From assembly GCA_019918135.1 (NCBI GenBank), contig WBZZ01002093.1, positions 1 through 22,500 of the forward strand: a stretch of 22,500 bases of DNA. The letters run 5' to 3'. A program made the position numbers and the translations under genes. Position 1 is the stretch's first letter. Each line of letters opens with the position of its first letter. The DNA comes from Paulinella micropora. Lineage: Eukaryota; Cercozoa; Imbricatea; Euglyphida; Paulinellidae. The notes below the pieces were generated by a model, which was not told where the DNA came from, did no database searches, and saw nothing but the letters and a program-made list of their open reading frames with translations. Positions 1 to 8,557 of this stretch are shown here, piece by piece.

Positions 1-551
1 CATATGCCATGCTCCGGGCCTTGAGGACTATATCGTAGACCCGTGCGGTCATATCGAACGCCTCTTGCCATCTGCATCGCCTCTATGTGGCTTACCTCGT
101 ACACCTTGTCCGTGGACAGGTCCATCATCTCCACTGATGATACGAGAGCCGACACCTCCGACTGAAACTCTAGCCTAGAAAGGCTATCAGCGACTACGTT
201 TCGCTTTCCCGGTAAATAGACCATCGTGAAATTGAAACATGACAAGAAAGCTTGCCACCGCGCCAAACGGCCGGTTTGTTCATGATTCATCAACCAAAGA
301 AGGTTGTGATGATCGGTCCTAACCGTGAATAGAGGTCCTCCCCATAGATATTCTCTGAGCCTCTTGAGAGCCCATACTACTGCCAACGCCTCTCTCTGTC
401 GCGTGCAGTAATTTCGCTACGCCGCACACAGCTTTCTACTAATAAACATGATCGGACGCAACTTTTTCTCCTCATCTTCCTGTTGCAGCACCGCGCCAAT
501 CGCAAACTTAGATGCATCCGTGTCGACTACGAACGGCTTCGTAAAGTCGGG
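1..551 (-). pseudogene. Ty3/gypsy Pol fragment (RNase H region), truncated at both ends
   Basis: Read on the minus strand, this stretch is a colinear match to the RNase H part of the Pol at 6001-6553 in the same window. It includes the DTDAS, REALA, RTDH and ADSLSR motifs that carry the four acidic RNase H residues. Protein identity is high while many third codon positions differ, so this is a different subfamily rather than a recent copy. One in-frame amber codon (complement of 417-419) stands where the other copy has Glu. The fragment runs off the left edge and stops abruptly at about 551, where the sequence changes to the N-terminal region of a plus-strand Gag. It is therefore a nested or rearranged remnant. 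The family call is secure; how the junction formed is unknown. Confidence 0.9.
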
Positions 552-771
552 AGGAGAGGAGCAGGAGACTCAGTACTCAGAAGAGAGGGGGGATAGAGAT
601 GGAGAGGAGAGAGAGGAGTATACGTATACAGCCGATGTAGAGTCGACAGGGGGGGGGTAATGCACAAGAAGCGAGTGCAGGTCAGACTGGAGGCTCTCCA
701 CTGACAGAGGCAGAGAGAGACATGGAGGATGTTGGCCAGAATATCCCAAATACATGGGAACAGTTGGCTAC
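552..771 (+). pseudogene. Gag N-terminal segment, frame-broken
   Basis: Immediately right of the Pol-fragment junction lies a hydrophilic, Glu/Arg/Gly-rich reading frame (open to 660) that changes frame at a run of nine G (649-657). It continues with a Gly/Ser/Glu-rich stretch and an ATG at 722. That frame stops at about 774, where the next frame (the 729-1151 open frame) carries on with Asp/Glu and aromatic residues. Codon character is continuous across the breaks, so I read it as the start of the plus-strand Gag, damaged by at least two frameshifts. There is no LTR or primer-binding site between here and the junction, so the true 5' end is missing or replaced. No domain is recognised. Confidence 0.5.
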
Positions 772-1151
772 ATTATGATGATGAAGAGTCCTTCTTCCTT
801 AACTACCCAATCTATTATAAAACACACATCTACATTCCTTATGAGAAAAGGAATAGACCAGGACAAGGTCAAAGCAACCTCCTGATCGAAATTTCCGGCC
901 TTGCGAAGCCTCTCTTCAACAAAGTGAGGTTTGAGCACGAAAGAGTGCCATTGCAGGATATCAAGTATGGCGACACTCTTACACTGTGCGACATATACGA
1001 CATATCTGCAACACTCTACGCTGTTGTGCTCGTTGCGGAATTTTATGAACGCACAAACATACAGTGGAAAAATAAACGCACAACTGCAGCATGGCTGTCT
1101 GTCTGTGGTGTCCCCACTGATATCAAGAATCTAGAAGAAGTTCGAAGGTAG
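729..1151 (+). pseudogene. Gag-like protein, N-terminal open frame
   Basis: A 140-codon open frame, rich in aromatic and aliphatic residues, with no family I can name. The real start is probably further upstream: the ATG at 722 in another frame leads into the same region, so 729 is just the first start codon in this frame. The frame ends at 1151, but coding-like sequence continues one frame over from about 1135, which points to a one-base insertion near 1135-1150. It sits in line with the CCCH Gag frame downstream on the same strand, so I take it as part of the same polyprotein. Function inferred only from position: structural protein of an LTR retrotransposon. Confidence 0.45.
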
Positions 1152-1569
1152 AAACCAAAGTGGCATTGAGTTTGCCCTTGAGGCTTTTGTAACTGCCTTC
1201 ACACGGGCTTACAACGAAATGTACAAAGCACTGAAAGACAACACAAGACAACATCCTGTTTACGAGGAGGTTGACCAGTCTTGTCAGGTGCTTGAACGCC
1301 TCACACAACTCCATAAGGGCCTCTTTGAGGGGAAGGAGCAAAAACCAACATGGAAACAATGGGCCCACACGAAGAATCACACTCTCATTAAAGGCCCTCT
1401 CACAACAATCCCAAATAATAACAGAGCTGGTAAGTCTTCTATGAGAGAAAAGGCACACTTCCTCTCTAGTGCCACAGGGCTTGCACAGTTCGTGACTCAT
1501 CTAGCACGACAGGTGAAAGAAGAAGAGACTGCAGCGCCTGCTTTTTCTTCTGGGAGTCAGTCAAGTTAA
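1135..1569 (+). pseudogene. Gag-like protein, middle open frame
   Basis: This frame is open from the stop at 1132-1134 to a TAA at 1567-1569; its first ATG is at 1219. The part upstream of that ATG is also coding-like (acidic and aromatic residues, predicted helical), so it continues the 729-1151 frame after a frameshift. It contains a charged helical middle and ends in an Ala/Ser-rich stretch. A strong-looking splice donor (GTAAGT, 1430-1435) lies inside it. The next coding segment restarts at 1726 in another frame, and a cut at 1430 or at 1565 would join them in frame. No known domain is recognised. Confidence 0.45.
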
Positions 1570-1725
1570 TTACTGTTCCTCCCCCTTGGGGTCCTGGGTC
1601 CTCCTTCTGCTTTCTTGGGAGCTGGGTTAGATGTGGTAGGTGGAGCCGTTGGCTGTGGAGCCACCCGTGCTACTGCCATTGCCACAGCTATCTTCTCCTT
1701 CTGCTCCTTCTCCTCTTTCTGTTAG
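1565..1725. other. Segment interrupting Gag: candidate intron or small inversion
   Basis: On the plus strand this runs from a GT (1565) to a TTAG (1722-1725) preceded by about 35 nt of almost pure pyrimidine. Removing 161 nt joins the flanking Gag frames in phase; so does using the stronger GTAAGT donor at 1430. On the minus strand the same bases give an open stretch of about 50 codons, from about 1721 down to a TAA at 1568, rich in Lys/Glu then Pro/Ala/Thr, which looks like a Gag linker. Either it is an intron whose pyrimidine tract happens to encode Lys/Glu in reverse, or it is an inverted piece of Gag. The sequence alone does not decide. Confidence 0.4.
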
Positions 1726-2876
1726 CTAAAATCAAAATTGGGGGAGGGGGCCTTAAGCTCTATGCTATCACTGCCAATGAGGCTGACACAGAGAAGACCC
1801 TCATGACTAAGTTCAATGAGATGGACAGATGCTTCCAGCAAAACCAGTGTGAGGTGGAGCAGGAGTATGAAGTCCTAGAACATCTCTGTGATCGATCCCT
1901 CCTTGGAGCTGGTTTTGATCGTATAACTTACGAGAAGTACAGAGGAGAGGAGGAGCTAGCAAGGAAAGGTGGACATGCAGAGATGAGTTGTACTCTGGCC
2001 ATTGCTGCCCTCATTCGATACTTTAAGGCAAGTGGATACCAACACTTGTGCACGGGCACATTGATTGGGTTTGAAATTTTCGACTTAGTATCGGAGCAGT
2101 TGCAGTCTGTCACTCAGCTTACATCTGTCTTAACAAATGTGGGCACCCAGTACACTCTCTTTTATAACCACAAAGCCATACTCCTATATTTCCTCAGTGC
2201 TTTGCACGTCTACAACAAAAATAAGCTCACACTGCTCATGCAAGACTGCAAAACCTTCGACAAGGTAAAGCACTTGAACTTTTTGGAGACGAGCGTCTTT
2301 GAGGCCACGACTAAGGCCGTGAGCCCAAAAATGTTGTGGACCGAAGTAATGACCGCTTGTCAGAGGCTCGACAGCCAGACAGCATCCTTGATCGGTTCTG
2401 CATCGGCTTCTGCTCAACCGCAAGCCGCACATACGCAACGATCTTTAGGAAAGCGACCAAGAGAGAACAGTCGTGAAGCTAACACACCTTGTATTCGTTG
2501 GTGGGCACGGGCACAATGCTTCAAACACACAAATAAGAAATGCCCGTACAACCACGATGTCGAGGACACCCGCATCCGAAACACACTCCTCAAGAACGTA
2601 CGGTCGGACGAAACCAACACCGTCGCCGTTCTGCTCCGACTGCGCAAGGATCAGGGGTGGAAATTACAGGATGTCGCGGACCATGACCACGAACTAGCTG
2701 ACGCGATCAATTCTCTTTTCGCTAGAGATGATCAAAAGACGGCAGCCATAGAAGCCGCAAGTAGAGGAAGAGGTGGAACACGAGGAAGAGGAGGAGGGAG
2801 AGGAATGAATCGAGGAGGAGGAGCCCCTTTTGCACGAGGCACATACACTCGCGGGGGGGGGAGAGAGGATTTGTGA
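1726..2876 (+). CDS. Gag-like protein with CCCH zinc finger and RGG tail
   Basis: The first ATG is at 1803, but the frame is coding-like from about 1726, so the ATG is probably internal. Counting from 1803, residues 1-200 are mostly helical with no domain I recognise. Near residues 229-251 there is one Cys-x8-Cys-x7-Cys-x3-His finger, followed by a charged helical stretch. The last 40 or so residues are RGG/GRGG repeats, an RNA-binding composition. Ty3/gypsy Gags normally carry CCHC knuckles, so a CCCH finger plus RGG box is unusual for nucleocapsid. The frame runs into a G9 run (2853-2861) and ends at 2876, while the RGG tail continues one frame over. It lies directly upstream of protease and Pol on the same strand. 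Gag identity is inferred from position and basic C-terminus. Confidence 0.6.
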
Positions 2877-3097
2877 GAAGAGGAGGAAGAGGTGTATTTC
2901 AAGGTAGAGGTGGAGGAAGATGGGTTGGCCGAGGTGGATACGGCAGCGCAGAGCGCCCGTACCACAGAGATGGGGGCTGGGCAGACGGCTCGAGCTCAAG
3001 CTCAAGTTCCTCAGCACCACAGGCCTATGCGACATCAGGCGCAACCACTACCGACACTGATGCCGACTCAGGCAACAGATTTGAGGTAGTCCAATGA
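2862..3097 (+). CDS. Gag C-terminal RGG and poly-Ser tail, frame-shifted
   Basis: Past the G9 run, the RGG composition carries on in the frame that includes the GTG at 2873. There follow more Arg-Gly-Gly repeats, aromatic residues between Gly/Arg, a run of eight or nine Ser (about 2990-3012), then a Thr/Asp/Ala-rich end. Continuation of the same repeat across the G-run shows it belongs to the preceding Gag, separated by a one-base indel or by frameshifting. It stops at TGA 3095-3097, and the same frame stays open afterwards into the protease region. Confidence 0.6.
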
Positions 3098-3101
3098 CTA
3101 G
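3095..3101 (+). promoter_or_regulatory. Candidate stop-codon readthrough site (CAA UGA CUA G)
   Basis: The Gag tail ends in a UGA preceded by CAA and followed by CUAG. UGA-CUA is an established readthrough context in several viral and cellular mRNAs. The frame after the stop is open for about 350 codons and holds the protease-like domain, which is the arrangement expected if protease-Pol is made by readthrough. Seen directly: stop, context and open frame. Inferred: that readthrough occurs. Confidence 0.5.
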
Positions 3102-4159
3102 AGAAGGAGGGAGAAAACAGAACAACATGCATTGCACGATACACCGTTGTGCAGGTCCCAACCAAGGGTACCAGTGAGTCTAAGAGCCCACAGCAGGCCA
3201 CAGACCAACTCAAACGTAGTACAATACCAGTACACCCATCACGACAACAAACAGTGCATGCTGCTAATAGGCAGGCGAGTAAAGCGCTGGCAAAGAGAAA
3301 GCAGGCGGGCCTGTCGCAGCCACAGCCGAAGAAAGTAAGAATAGAACCGGCGGTTAATCTTATCAACTTGCCGAGACAGACAATAGACAAGGAGGATGGA
3401 GGACATCAACCTCTCCTCACGATCTCAAACAGAGAAAGCAAGGACAATCATCCTTCGCCTGTGAACAATACCCAAAAAGACATTACAAAAACGGCGGAAA
3501 GGGAGGAGGAGGCGAACCTCGAGAAAAGGATACAGATTTTAGAACACAAGCTCCTTGTATTGGCCTTAAAAAGTCACCGGCCAGACGCTTTATGCTATAC
3601 GAACCTTTTTTGTCAAACATTAAATACCTTTATAAACGTTGGTAATGATACTATGGCGAATATTAATATTGTCGGCCGGAAATTTACTACGAAACACCAT
3701 GCATGGTTAGAAACTAATATGAAAAAATCATCTGGCACTTTGAAAGGAGTTAGTAGTCGGACGGATATAACGGGCATCATCACTTTAAATTTTAAATTGA
3801 AATCCGGACGAGTATATCGAGTGGACTTATACGTTGTCCCCGAATACCACGGATCTGTTCTTTTGTCGTACGACCAACTGGCGACAATGAACGTAGTGAT
3901 TGATTGCGCCGCCAAAAGAGTCATATACGGCGTAGAGCCAGGAGAAGAATATGCTGTCGACTCTCTCCATGCTATTGACTCATACGAGGCCCTACACCTA
4001 GGGGTAGCATCGGAAGGGAAACAGTGGCCATTACACACGCATATGAGGCATATATGCCAACGGACGCGGTGTCTAAAGATGGTTCAAACCTGTCAGACAA
4101 GAGAGAGGCGGAGGTCTATACGGCTACAGTCTCTACACAATGGGATAAAAAGTCGATAG
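3098..4159 (+). CDS. Retropepsin-like aspartic protease region, noncanonical active site
   Basis: The frame follows the Gag UGA without a break; the GTG at 3149 is the first start-like codon, but production as a fusion is more likely. The first 130 or so residues are basic, Gln/Pro-rich and then a charged coiled-coil-like segment. The retropepsin-like part starts near codon 185 of the frame: a strand leading to Asp-Thr-Met-Ala (about 3648-3659), a hydrophobic strand, a region matching the flap, and a second half ending in a LLSYDQL-type motif (about 3859-3879) in the place of the usual ILG-x-D. Retropepsins nearly always have DTG/DSG; here Gly is replaced by Met. Coding-like sequence shifts to another frame near 4016, so residues after that are read out of frame. 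Protease identity is moderately supported. Confidence 0.6.
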   Translation, partial: LEKEGENRTTCIARYTVVQVPTKGTSESKSPQQATDQLKRSTIPVHPSRQQTVHAANRQASKALAKRKQAGLSQPQPKKVRIEPAVNLINLPRQTIDKEDGGHQPLLTISNRESKDNHPSPVNNTQKDITKTAEREEEANLEKRIQILEHKLLVLALKSHRPDALCYTNLFCQTLNTFINVGNDTMANINIVGRKFTTKHHAWLETNMKKSSGTLKGVSSRTDITGIITLNFKLKSGRVYRVDLYVVPEYHGSVLLSYDQLATMNVVIDCAAKRVIYGVEPGEEYAVDSLHAIDSYEALHLGVASEGKQWPLHTHMRHICQRTRCLKMVQTCQTRERRRSIRLQSLHNGIKSR

Positions 4160-4386
4160 ACGATCTCATTGAAAAGAGGAAAGAGGAGATGAAATGCATG
4201 GGGAAAAGGTGCCCATCGTTGGCGAGATTTGAAGGTTGGTGCCCATCGTTGGCGAGATTTGAAGAAGGAGCAGGGGCCGATGTATATATTACCAACGGGT
4301 ATTGCTTTCACGTAAAGGTGGAAGAGAAGGACAGACAGGAGTTTATACCGAGGAGAAGGGGACGACTCCCCGGCAGAAGATATTAA
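4016..4386 (+). pseudogene. Protease-to-RT linker, in a shifted frame
   Basis: From about 4016 the natural continuation of the protease frame is read one frame over (start-like GTG at 4024, stop at 4384-4386). It encodes a charged, Lys/Glu-rich segment. Near 4340-4380 the coding character returns to the original frame, which leads into RT. Two compensating indels flank the segment, so protease and Pol share one frame but cannot be read through. A 30-bp tandem duplication lies inside. No catalytic domain is recognised. Confidence 0.5.
4209..4268 (+). repeat. 30-bp in-frame tandem duplication
   Basis: A 26-nt block starting GTGCCCATCG occurs at 4209-4234 and again at 4239-4264, giving a period of 30 nt, exactly ten codons. 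It duplicates a peptide beginning Cys-Pro-Ser-Leu in the linker without changing the frame. The copies are identical over the 26 nt, so the duplication is recent. Confidence 0.9.
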
Positions 4387-4444
4387 AAGCTTTATTACCG
4401 AATTCTGGGGTGACGAGCCTACGTGGCCGCGCTCACTGACAGAA

Positions 4445-7400
4445 GTGAAAAAGTGCCTGCGCACTCTTTTTGAAAATAATAAACCATATACGGTCATACG
4501 CCCGTACAATGAGAAGGCGATATGGGCGCAGGAGATACGGGACCGGCTTATTGATCATCCGATACCGGTGCCCTCACGGAAGCAACACTTAGTGGTGGCT
4601 TGTCGTCTCGGGACTCGTGAGCAGAGCAGTGCATACAAGCGGAAGCTCAGAGACCAGGACAAGTTGAAATTGATTCCTCAAGCATTCACATGCTTCGATG
4701 GTTTCTACACCCGAAAAGCTCCGTTGCAATATGCGAGATTAATAGATATGTTGGTAGGTCTGGCGGAGGACGACGAACCAGACACTGCCACATATGAAAA
4801 AACGGGAATGGACGATATATCAGAAGAAGAGTTGGGCTTGGAGGAGGACAGAGCACCCCTCAAGCATCACAAGAGAATGTCAGAGGAGGAGTTTAAGGCG
4901 GCGATAGACGAGAAATTGGCAGGAGGAGCAGGTACGGAGAAGGAGAAAGAGGTTTTGAAAGAGAGATTGAAGGCGAACAAAATGATTTTTGACCCCCCTC
5001 AAGCGGGAGGTGTCAAGCCGGAAGACTTCACCGCGGTTATTTGTAAAATACCAGGTGCTGAGCCTTCACCGGCGCCACGACGTGCAAATCTGAGTATACA
5101 TGAAGCAAAGATCGCAGAAGAACAAGCGCGGCAGTTACTCGATGAGGATTTCATTGACAGATCGACATCTCCAATAGTTTCCCAACCGAGACTGGTGCCT
5201 AAACCGGGAGGAGAATGGCGCTTAACGGTTAACTATGCCCGCGTCAATAAAATTTTAGAGGAGGAACGAAATCCATTACCTACTCTTGAAGAAAGAAGGC
5301 GAGTATTGCGGAACGCCAAGCTATACTCAGTCATTGATCTGAAGAATGGCTTCTGGCAAATTCCACTGGATGAAAAGTTCAGATGGCTGACTGCATTTAT
5401 AGTAGGAATGGAGATATATCAGTGGAAAGTACTTCCGATGGGACTCAAACAGGCCCCGGGACTCTTTCAGAAAGCGATGCAAAGCATGCTGAGTAGCAAA
5501 TATGATAACCAGACAGAGGGAGGTTTCATGAGGAGAAGAGGACAGAAGGCGGGAGAGTACGCATTTTGTTACATCGATGACATTATCGTGTACTCCAATA
5601 CGATGGAAGAGCACATCGACCATCTAACAGACATTTTCAGACGTATCAAACTATTTGGCCTGAAATGTAATTTGAAGAAATGTCAACTCGCAAAGACAAG
5701 CGTGATATATTTGGGGTACGAAATCTCTTACAATAGAGTCTCGATATCCAAAGAGAAGAGGGAGGAGATCATGAGCCGGCAGAGGCCGAAGAATCGCACA
5801 GAGCTGCACTCATTTCTTGCGATGGCGCAATATTACAGCCAGTTCATACCCAATTGGGGTGCAACTCGGGCTAAGTTGGAGAGAATGATCGACTTCGGTG
5901 ATTTTGAGAAGTGGGATGATGAAGCCTTAGAAGCGTACAACACGCTCAAAGATCTCATCTACAAAGATCCGAAGGATGGCGGACTCGTGCTGATGATGCC
6001 CGACTTTTCGAAGCAATTCGTAGTCGACACAGACGCATCAAAGTTCGCGATCGGCGCAGTCTTACAACAGGAAGATGAGGAGAAAAAGTTGCGCCCGATC
6101 ATGTTTATAAGTAGAAAGTTGTGCTCGGCGGAGCGAAACTATTGTACGAGACAGAGAGAGGCACTGGCGGTGGTCTGGGCCCTCAAACGGTTGCGAGAGT
6201 ATATATGGGGTGGACCTCAGTTTATAGTAAGGACTGATCACCAGAATTTACTATGGCTGATGAATCATGAACAGACTGGCCGTCTAGCGAGATGGCAGGC
6301 TTTCTTGTCATATTTCAATTTTACAATGGTCCATCTACCCGGCAAGCGAAATGTTGTCGCTGACAGCCTCTCCAGGCTAGAGTTTCACTCAGAAGTAGCA
6401 GCTCTCGTATCATCAGCAGAAATGGAGGATCTATCCCCAGACTGCACATACGAAGTGCATCATATCGAGTCGATGCAGATGGCGAGAGGGGTCCGATATA
6501 ACCGATCGGGTCTACGTCATAGCCCGCAAGGTCCGGATCATGGGATATGTTGTACAGCACATGTCCTCGAGGATGCTGAGTGGTCCTATGAAGCATATGA
6601 GAATATGAAGGCGGAGATAAAACAAGAAGAGATTAAGCAAGAAGCATATGCGGAACCCCCGCAGGAGAACAAGGAGGAGTTAGACGAAAACCCTGAGAGG
6701 ATAGGAGTGCAGCTAGAGGATGGGACTATCCACATAGCCTCACCCACTGCATGGAGACAGCAACAGTCTCTCGATCCGGAGTTCAAAGAGCTAATACAGC
6801 TATACAAGAACCCGAACGAGCTGAAAATGACGAAGGAGATTAAGGAGCAACAGAAGGAGATGGGGTGGAGAGACGGTCTCTTATGGTACAAAGGCCAACA
6901 CGGGCGCTATGCATCACAACCAGACAAATGGACTCTCTGGGTTCCTGAGAAACTCAGACACATCATTTTTGTCGCTGCTCATAACTGCCCACTACTGGCG
7001 CACCCGGGCCGACAAAGAACGCATATGTTCATTTCGAGACGATTCTGGTGGAAGAAGACGAAGGAGAATATTGATGAACAGGTCAATGTATGCATCCCAT
7101 GCAAGACATCCAAAACACCATTGAAGGCGAATTTTGGCCTGATCGGGACTTTTCCTTTACACTTAGGACTGTTCGAGTTCTTACACACTGAATGTAGGAC
7201 CTTTCCCGGTCACGACGGAAGGTTACACATAGACAGAGCCACCAACTATGTATGGGTGGTCCCAGTCAACGACGTTACGGGCGAAACAACAGCCAAGGCG
7301 TTGATTGACAGGATCATCTCACAGATTGGGGTGCCGAGAAAAATATGCTCAGATCGAGGCTCTGACTTTAATAATGAAGTCATCGACAAGCTATCTGCAT

Positions 7401-8557
7401 ATTACGGCATGAAATGGCAATATGTCACCGCCTATAACCCCAGAGCGAACGGCAAGATAGAGCGGGTGCATAGACCCCTCAAGGCCGCGCTGAAGATGTA
7501 TTGTATGAAGAAGGAGAACCAAAAGGCATGGGTGGAGGCAGCATCCTCGTTTGCCTTTGCTATGAATTGCCTACCCTCTACAGCGTTAGGTGGTTCAAAA
7601 GGTTCCGTCTCGCCATACCAATTGGTATATGGGCGTGAGCCCGCCATCCCAGCCTCACTGCTGCACCCAAAAGATTTATGGGCAGATCAGGATGAGCTGT
7701 TTGGGGTGAGACTTCGGGCGAAGATGGAGGCGGAGCAAATAGTACAGGCGCATAGGGAGACGGAGCGCAGGAAGACTGATGCTGAAGGTGTCAGGCAGGC
7801 ACACCTGGATCAAGTCAGATTTCAGGTCGGGGATATTGTACTACTGTATCATCCTCAGGTTCCTCAGAGAGTCAGCTCGAAGCTGTTCATCCACTGGAAA
7901 GGATCATACCAGATCATGGAGCAGATGGGGCCTTTGAATTATAAAATCAGGGGCAGAGGGAAAGTTCAAATAGTCAATGTACGAAGGCTGATTAAGTATG
8001 ATCCCTTCCTACTTGAAGATGAGTCCGTTGATCAAGCACTCAAACGGATGGAGGCTGACTTTAAAGAGGTCCCACCAATCCGTCAGGAGGATATCTCGGA
8101 ACGGGATGCCTACAGGGCACCAATTGCGGAGAAGGAGGAGGCTGAGCTGGAGAACAAGCGGGCCACCGACCGCAAAAGTGCGGCGGGGACTCAGACCCGC
8201 AAAAGGGTGGAGTCGAACGTGCCGGAAGGAAAGTTCACGGAGGCGCAAATAAGGAGAGCGCAAAATGACCTTATCTACGACCGACCGAGAAAGGCGATAA
8301 GGACGGCACGTTCGCAAGGAGTCCATCAAGAGGGGAGCGATGACGGAGATCAAGACCCTCGCGCGGGCAAGGACACTCTCGTTCACCCCAGTTGGAAAGA
8401 AGGAGATGCGATTGGACATATTTCATGGGCCAAAGACGCTTTTTACTTGGTGAGGCCTGCGGCTCAACACGTAGCCGATGACACGCTCTCAGATTTATAT
8501 CTCATGAGAGTCATGGCAGTACCTCACAAACGCCATACGCGATCGAATCGAATTTAG
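4445..8557 (+). CDS. Ty3/gypsy Pol: reverse transcriptase, RNase H, integrase
   Basis: An open frame of 1,370 codons; the frame is already open from about 4315, so the GTG at 4445 is only a nominal start for what is probably part of a larger polyprotein. RT spans about residues 225-430, with the VLPMGLKQAP block and a YIDD catalytic box at 5570-5581. RNase H (about 525-640) has DTDAS, REALA, RTDH and ADSLSR. The integrase zinc domain (about 845-890) is HH-CC. The core has Asp in SDRGSDF and Glu in GKIERVH, 35 residues apart as expected, but the first catalytic position reads His-Thr-Glu where Asp is usual, with a small deletion after it. A GPY/F-like module has WKGSYQI. There is no chromodomain. 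RT-RH-IN order is that of Ty3/gypsy. It ends at TAG 8555-8557, with coding sequence continuing in frame. Confidence 0.93.
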   Translation: MKKCLRTLFENNKPYTVIRPYNEKAIWAQEIRDRLIDHPIPVPSRKQHLVVACRLGTREQSSAYKRKLRDQDKLKLIPQAFTCFDGFYTRKAPLQYARLIDMLVGLAEDDEPDTATYEKTGMDDISEEELGLEEDRAPLKHHKRMSEEEFKAAIDEKLAGGAGTEKEKEVLKERLKANKMIFDPPQAGGVKPEDFTAVICKIPGAEPSPAPRRANLSIHEAKIAEEQARQLLDEDFIDRSTSPIVSQPRLVPKPGGEWRLTVNYARVNKILEEERNPLPTLEERRRVLRNAKLYSVIDLKNGFWQIPLDEKFRWLTAFIVGMEIYQWKVLPMGLKQAPGLFQKAMQSMLSSKYDNQTEGGFMRRRGQKAGEYAFCYIDDIIVYSNTMEEHIDHLTDIFRRIKLFGLKCNLKKCQLAKTSVIYLGYEISYNRVSISKEKREEIMSRQRPKNRTELHSFLAMAQYYSQFIPNWGATRAKLERMIDFGDFEKWDDEALEAYNTLKDLIYKDPKDGGLVLMMPDFSKQFVVDTDASKFAIGAVLQQEDEEKKLRPIMFISRKLCSAERNYCTRQREALAVVWALKRLREYIWGGPQFIVRTDHQNLLWLMNHEQTGRLARWQAFLSYFNFTMVHLPGKRNVVADSLSRLEFHSEVAALVSSAEMEDLSPDCTYEVHHIESMQMARGVRYNRSGLRHSPQGPDHGICCTAHVLEDAEWSYEAYENMKAEIKQEEIKQEAYAEPPQENKEELDENPERIGVQLEDGTIHIASPTAWRQQQSLDPEFKELIQLYKNPNELKMTKEIKEQQKEMGWRDGLLWYKGQHGRYASQPDKWTLWVPEKLRHIIFVAAHNCPLLAHPGRQRTHMFISRRFWWKKTKENIDEQVNVCIPCKTSKTPLKANFGLIGTFPLHLGLFEFLHTECRTFPGHDGRLHIDRATNYVWVVPVNDVTGETTAKALIDRIISQIGVPRKICSDRGSDFNNEVIDKLSAYYGMKWQYVTAYNPRANGKIERVHRPLKAALKMYCMKKENQKAWVEAASSFAFAMNCLPSTALGGSKGSVSPYQLVYGREPAIPASLLHPKDLWADQDELFGVRLRAKMEAEQIVQAHRETERRKTDAEGVRQAHLDQVRFQVGDIVLLYHPQVPQRVSSKLFIHWKGSYQIMEQMGPLNYKIRGRGKVQIVNVRRLIKYDPFLLEDESVDQALKRMEADFKEVPPIRQEDISERDAYRAPIAEKEEAELENKRATDRKSAAGTQTRKRVESNVPEGKFTEAQIRRAQNDLIYDRPRKAIRTARSQGVHQEGSDDGDQDPRAGKDTLVHPSWKEGDAIGHISWAKDAFYLVRPAAQHVADDTLSDLYLMRVMAVPHKRHTRSNRI

